From Candidatus Saccharibacteria bacterium UBA2112 (GTDB taxonomy: Bacteria; Patescibacteriota; Saccharimonadia; Saccharimonadales; Saccharimonadaceae): 34,620 bases of DNA. How positions within the stretch are numbered: the stretch's first letter is position 1; every line of letters begins with the position of its first letter. Below are positions 31,097 through 34,620 of the stretch, piece by piece. A program made the position numbers and the translations under genes. Below the pieces are notes generated by a model. The model saw only the letters and a list, made by a program, of their open reading frames with translations. It searched no databases and was not told the DNA's origin. Location of the stretch: positions 1-34,620 of the forward strand of contig DCYK01000022.1 in assembly GCA_002331045.1 (NCBI GenBank), in the 5' to 3' direction.

Positions 31097-31946
31097 TAGT
31101 AAAAAACTACTACTTATATCCCGGCCTATCTCTTGGCCGAATACCGCCTACCCGTTCGCCGCAGCTTTTTTGGTGACCGGTGGCTCGTTCGGAATCACCT
31201 TCTGGATTGCTACTATTTATTTCCTCATTCCCTACAATCTTCTCATGTATGGTGTCAATGATGTGTTTGACTACGAATCGGATATCCGTAATCCACGAAA
31301 GGGTGGATTAGAAGGCGCCAAGGAAAAACGAGCATTTCACCCTATCATTCTATGGTCAGCCACGCTCACCAATGCGCCATTCATTATCTACTTGCTCATA
31401 ACTGGCACGTTTGTTTCCAATCTTCTTTTTATCGGACTCATCTTCTTTGTGCTCGCCTATTCGATAGCCGGACTGCGATTCAAGGAGATTCCCGTGCTTG
31501 ATTCTATTACGAGCAGTATCCACTTTGTAGGGCCAATGGTATACGCATTCACACTGACCGGACTTGACTACCCGTACATACCCTACGTTGTTGCTTTCTT
31601 TCTATGGGGAGCAGCCAGCCATGCGTTTGGTGCCATACAAGACATTATTCCTGATCGACAAGGAAAATTATCATCAGTTGCAACCGTGCTTGGCGCACGT
31701 CCAACAGTGCGTATCGTATTTCTCCTTTACATCACCGCGAGTACTATCCTTGTCACACAAGGCTGGCCGGCTGCCCTCATAGGTGTCGCCGGATTGGTGT
31801 ATGCCGGTAATGTGGTGCCTTATCTCCACATCACGGATGCGAAATCCGCTACAGCAAACCGTGGATGGCGTCGGTTTATCTGGCTCAACCTATTCACCGG
31901 CTTCGTTATTACTATGGTCCTCATCCTAACAACTATACTGCCATAA
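31086..31946 (+). CDS. crtEb: Lycopene elongase, UbiA prenyltransferase family (CrtEb-like)
   Basis: 286 residues, about eight membrane helices. First Asp-rich motif NDVFDYESD (58-66) followed by RNPRKGGLEGA, the wording of lycopene elongases (CrtEb, CrtE2, archaeal LyeJ); second motif D186-x3-D190 in DIIPDRQGK. The enzyme would add DMAPP units to the ends of lycopene, giving C45/C50 products such as flavuxanthin. Overlaps crtYf by 11 nt and ends 6 nt before the convergent phosphoketolase stop. A quinone or other UbiA role is less likely in this context. Confidence 0.9.
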   Translation: MLANSKKLLLISRPISWPNTAYPFAAAFLVTGGSFGITFWIATIYFLIPYNLLMYGVNDVFDYESDIRNPRKGGLEGAKEKRAFHPIILWSATLTNAPFIIYLLITGTFVSNLLFIGLIFFVLAYSIAGLRFKEIPVLDSITSSIHFVGPMVYAFTLTGLDYPYIPYVVAFFLWGAASHAFGAIQDIIPDRQGKLSSVATVLGARPTVRIVFLLYITASTILVTQGWPAALIGVAGLVYAGNVVPYLHITDAKSATANRGWRRFIWLNLFTGFVITMVLILTTILP

Positions 31947-31952
31947 AATCGG

Positions 31953-34620
31953 TCATTGCTGAGTATCGTTGTCACTTTCAGCACTCCAGCGCCAGTCCTG
32001 TATCTCAGGCATGTCGACGCCATGAGTGGTGATGTACTCGGTATGATCAATCAGTTTTTTGTGCATCATCGCCTTCAGTATCTCGGCATCATCGCCTTCT
32101 ACGCCAGCGCGTTCGATGACGTCAATTACCAAGTGAAAACGGTCCATGTCATTTCGCACCGTCATGTCGAATGCCGTTGTGATTGTCCCTTCTTCCTTAT
32201 AACCACGAACGTGTAGATTACGATTTGCACGACGATATGTCAGACGATGAATAACCCATGGATACCCATGAAAGGCAAAGATAATCTCTTTGTCTTTGGT
32301 GAAGATTCGATCATAATCAGCATCGCTCAGACCATGAGGGTGCTCGGTTGCCGGTTCGAGCCGCATTAAATCGACGACATTCACCACCCGCACTTTGAGA
32401 TCCGGTAGATACTTGCGCAAAATGGAAACTGCCGCCATCGTCTCGAGCGTCGGTACATCACCTGCACTTGCCATAACAACATCAGGCTCTCCGTCATCGT
32501 TGCTAGCCCAATCCCATATACTAATACCACGGGTACAGTGCTCGACTGCCTCATCCATCGATAGCCACTGGGGGCTTTCATGCTTACCAGTAATCGTGAG
32601 GTTTATGTAATTACGACTCTTCAGACAGTGATCTGCAACCGACAACGTTGTATTAGCATCTGGCGGTAAATAGATACGAACAACTGATGACTTTTTGTTC
32701 AACAGGTGATCGATAAAGCCAGGGTCTTGGTGCGTAAATCCATTATGATCTTGTCGCCAAACATGAGATGTCAGTAGATAGTTTAAAGAAGAAATTGGTC
32801 GTCGCCATGGCAACTCATCTGCCATTTTTATCCATTTTGCATGTTGCGTCACCATGCTATCAACAATGCGAATGAACGCCTCGTAACTATGGAGTAGCCC
32901 GTGACGACCAGTTAATAGATAGCCCTCGAGCCAGCCTTGTGCCTGATGCTCGCTCAGCATCGAGTCGAGTACCGCACCTTCGGTACTCAAAAATTCATCG
33001 GTTGGTTTAGTACGAGCATTCCATTGGCGATTTGTCGCCTCAAAGACAGCATCTAATCGATTAGACACAAGCTCATCGGGACCAAAAATTCGAAAGTTGT
33101 GATGTTGTTCGTTGAGCGCAATAATATCACGTAGGAATGGGCCTAAGACATGCATGTTACTGTGTGTCGATACGCCTCGCTGCGATATAGTAATTGCGTA
33201 ATCGCGAAAGTCCGGCATACGCAGCTCTCGTAGCAGCGCACCTCCATCAACATGGGGATTTGCTCCCATACGCTGCATACCATGTGGCGCCATGTCCATG
33301 AGCTCAGGCTGGAGACGACCATACTCATCAAATAGCTCCTCGGGTCGATAACTACGCAGCCATGCCTCGAGTGCCGCAACATTTTCTGGATGAGCATCAT
33401 CGATCGCAAGCGGTACCTGATGCGAGCGGAAATTATTTTCGATTTGCTTCCCCTCAATCACATCCGGGCCTGTCCAACCCTTTGGCGAATTGAGGATAAT
33501 CATTGGCCAACGCGGGCGCGATACATCATTATTGTTCCGTGCATTTGACTGTACCCGCTGTATTTCGGCCACCGCCTCATCCAGCTTTGCTGCCATCAAC
33601 TGATGCATATGTTCAGGATCATCACCTTCTACAAAGTAGGGTGTCCAGCCGTAACCGCGAAAGAGCTGCTCGAGTTCCTCGTGTTCAATCCTGGCAAGAA
33701 CCGTTGGGTTACTGATTTTATAACCATTGAGATGCAAAATTGGCAGTACTGCACCATCAGTCTTTGGGTTGATAAATTTATTTGAATGCCAGGCAGTTGC
33801 TAATGGTCCCGTTTCTGCTTCACCATCACCGACGACACACGCAACAATAAGGTCGGGGTTATCCAGCACCGCACCAAACGCATGACTCAGTGAATAGCCT
33901 AACTCTCCACCTTCGTGTATTGAACCGGGGATCTGTGGCGAGACATGGCTCGATAAGCCACCAGGAAATGAAAACATCTTGAATAGTTTTCTCATACCTG
34001 ACTCGTCTTGCGTGACGTCTGGGTAATATTCAGTAAAGGTGCCTTCGAGGTATGTATTACTGACAAGCGCCGGACCGCCATGACCTGGACCAGATATGTA
34101 CAGCATATTCAAATCATTTCTCCGAATAACACGGTTAAGATGCGCATAGATAAAATTCTGTCCTGGTGTTGTCCCCCAATGTCCAAGCAAGAGGTTTTTA
34201 ACATGTTTGCGTTGCAAGGGCTCCTTGAGGAGCGGATTATCATTGAGGTAAATCTGCCCCACCGACAAATAGTTGGCTGCGCGCCAGTACGCGTCGATAC
34301 GTCGAACCATATCGTTACTCAGCGGTACATCATTCGTATCCATTTCTTTTCCTCCTTCTCTTATGAGTTGCCATGCGTCCCTTGCAACAATATGCATTTC
34401 ATCGGTTGCCAGCATGTATACTTTTGCCGCGCTACCCTCGGCAGAAATGATCTGATCATGACGTTTATTGCGTGCATCGTCTATTCGAACGCCGAGATAC
34501 ATTAATTTATTCGTAATGCGCCGACGAATGACTGCGGATCGTTCACCAATACCACCAGAAAATACTAGCGCGTCCAACCCGCCAATCGTCGTTGCGAGCG
34601 ATCCAATCGCTTGCGCGATA
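31953..34620 (-). CDS. Acetate kinase-phosphoketolase fusion, 5' end beyond the window
   Basis: The frame is open from the right edge to 31953 (about 889 residues seen). The first ~90 are the acetate kinase C-terminus: IGGLDALVFSGGIGERSAVIR and, at its normal end, KVYMLATDEMHIVARDAWQL. After a short linker (IREGGKE) the next residue is the Met of a complete 796-residue phosphoketolase: GHWGTTPGQNF (54-64), SGPGHGGPA (84-92) and the thiamine-diphosphate motif GDGEAETGP (172-180), numbered from that Met. Phosphoketolase splits xylulose-5-P (or fructose-6-P) to acetyl phosphate, and acetate kinase turns that into acetate and ATP. AAGGAGG at 34357-34351 is 7 nt before the internal ATG at 34343, so free phosphoketolase may also be made. 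Confidence 0.9.
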   Translation of the reverse strand, partial: IAQAIGSLATTIGGLDALVFSGGIGERSAVIRRRITNKLMYLGVRIDDARNKRHDQIISAEGSAAKVYMLATDEMHIVARDAWQLIREGGKEMDTNDVPLSNDMVRRIDAYWRAANYLSVGQIYLNDNPLLKEPLQRKHVKNLLLGHWGTTPGQNFIYAHLNRVIRRNDLNMLYISGPGHGGPALVSNTYLEGTFTEYYPDVTQDESGMRKLFKMFSFPGGLSSHVSPQIPGSIHEGGELGYSLSHAFGAVLDNPDLIVACVVGDGEAETGPLATAWHSNKFINPKTDGAVLPILHLNGYKISNPTVLARIEHEELEQLFRGYGWTPYFVEGDDPEHMHQLMAAKLDEAVAEIQRVQSNARNNNDVSRPRWPMIILNSPKGWTGPDVIEGKQIENNFRSHQVPLAIDDAHPENVAALEAWLRSYRPEELFDEYGRLQPELMDMAPHGMQRMGANPHVDGGALLRELRMPDFRDYAITISQRGVSTHSNMHVLGPFLRDIIALNEQHHNFRIFGPDELVSNRLDAVFEATNRQWNARTKPTDEFLSTEGAVLDSMLSEHQAQGWLEGYLLTGRHGLLHSYEAFIRIVDSMVTQHAKWIKMADELPWRRPISSLNYLLTSHVWRQDHNGFTHQDPGFIDHLLNKKSSVVRIYLPPDANTTLSVADHCLKSRNYINLTITGKHESPQWLSMDEAVEHCTRGISIWDWASNDDGEPDVVMASAGDVPTLETMAAVSILRKYLPDLKVRVVNVVDLMRLEPATEHPHGLSDADYDRIFTKDKEIIFAFHGYPWVIHRLTYRRANRNLHVRGYKEEGTITTAFDMTVRNDMDRFHLVIDVIERAGVEGDDAEILKAMMHKKLIDHTEYITTHGVDMPEIQDWRWSAESDNDTQQ
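34341..34357 (-). promoter_or_regulatory. xfp: Internal Shine-Dalgarno and ATG of the phosphoketolase part
   Basis: AAGGAGG (34357-34351), 7-nt spacer, ATG (34343-34341), inside the open fusion frame where it encodes part of IREGGKEM. It is as strong as any ribosome site in the window, so independent translation of the phosphoketolase is plausible. A TAA at 34363-34361 lies one frame off, just where an unfused acetate kinase gene would be expected to stop. Confidence 0.7.

Noticed and set aside
1..34620. Alternative genetic code (UGA as Gly, as in some CPR phyla)
   Set aside because: Several genes end at TGA at family-typical lengths (mutY, the MBL neighbour, the small ORFs), and no frame needs UGA read-through.
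1..34620. CRISPR array, prophage or insertion sequence
   Set aside because: No spaced direct repeats, transposase, integrase or capsid genes seen; the beta-helix proteins are the only phage-like element.

Overview
The window looks like a chromosomal segment of a Candidatus Saccharibacteria (TM7, Patescibacteria/CPR) bacterium. The pointers are two prepilins with a near-identical GFTIVELLIVVVVIGILAA stem, two beta-helix proteins that start with a LPIPGKDSGTWG adaptor, an archaeal-type AspRS, tightly overlapping gene ends, and many genes whose -10 box lies 6-9 nt from the ATG, implying leaderless mRNAs. The standard code reads cleanly throughout; no tRNA, rRNA, CRISPR array or insertion sequence was seen. 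The assignment is inferred from protein character, not from a marker gene.

Layout, left to right. 1-2846 (minus): serine hydrolase, a MutY-like glycosylase without cysteines, a secreted helical protein and the start of a membrane protein, mostly overlapping by ATGA. 2876-4041 (plus): msrA and a metallo-beta-lactamase-fold hydrolase, divergent from the serine hydrolase across 29 bp. 4045-6865 (minus): YtxH-like protein and a small membrane protein, AspRS, then a DUF3175 protein and its partner. 7148-8764: a CBS-domain membrane protein divergent from a membrane-anchored DsbA-like thioredoxin. 9245-16803: two beta-helix proteins sharing one N-terminal adaptor flank a DHA2 efflux pump with an AbrB-type regulator, a CorA transporter and a helical hypothetical. 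16829-22961: two prepilins, an MMPL/RND exporter, a DUF1801 protein, a patatin-like protein and a lipid-kinase-like protein. 23216-26154: a secreted LysM-CHAP wall hydrolase convergent with a short ClpB under a perfect CIRCE element. 26196-27005: an SDR oxidoreductase.

27078-31946 is the highlight: six overlapping plus-strand genes in the order crtE-crtB-crtI-crtYe-crtYf-crtEb. Apart from one inserted gene, this is the order of the C50 carotenoid (decaprenoxanthin) cluster of Corynebacterium glutamicum. The set would take IPP/DMAPP through GGPP, phytoene and lycopene to an elongated, cyclised C50 carotenoid. Such a pathway is unexpected in a reduced CPR genome.

31953-34620 (minus, running off the right edge) is one uninterrupted reading frame that joins the C-terminus of acetate kinase to a complete phosphoketolase. 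A perfect Shine-Dalgarno and ATG sit inside it at the phosphoketolase start. The two activities are consecutive steps (sugar phosphate to acetyl phosphate to acetate + ATP), so the fusion would be a one-polypeptide energy module that may also make free phosphoketolase.
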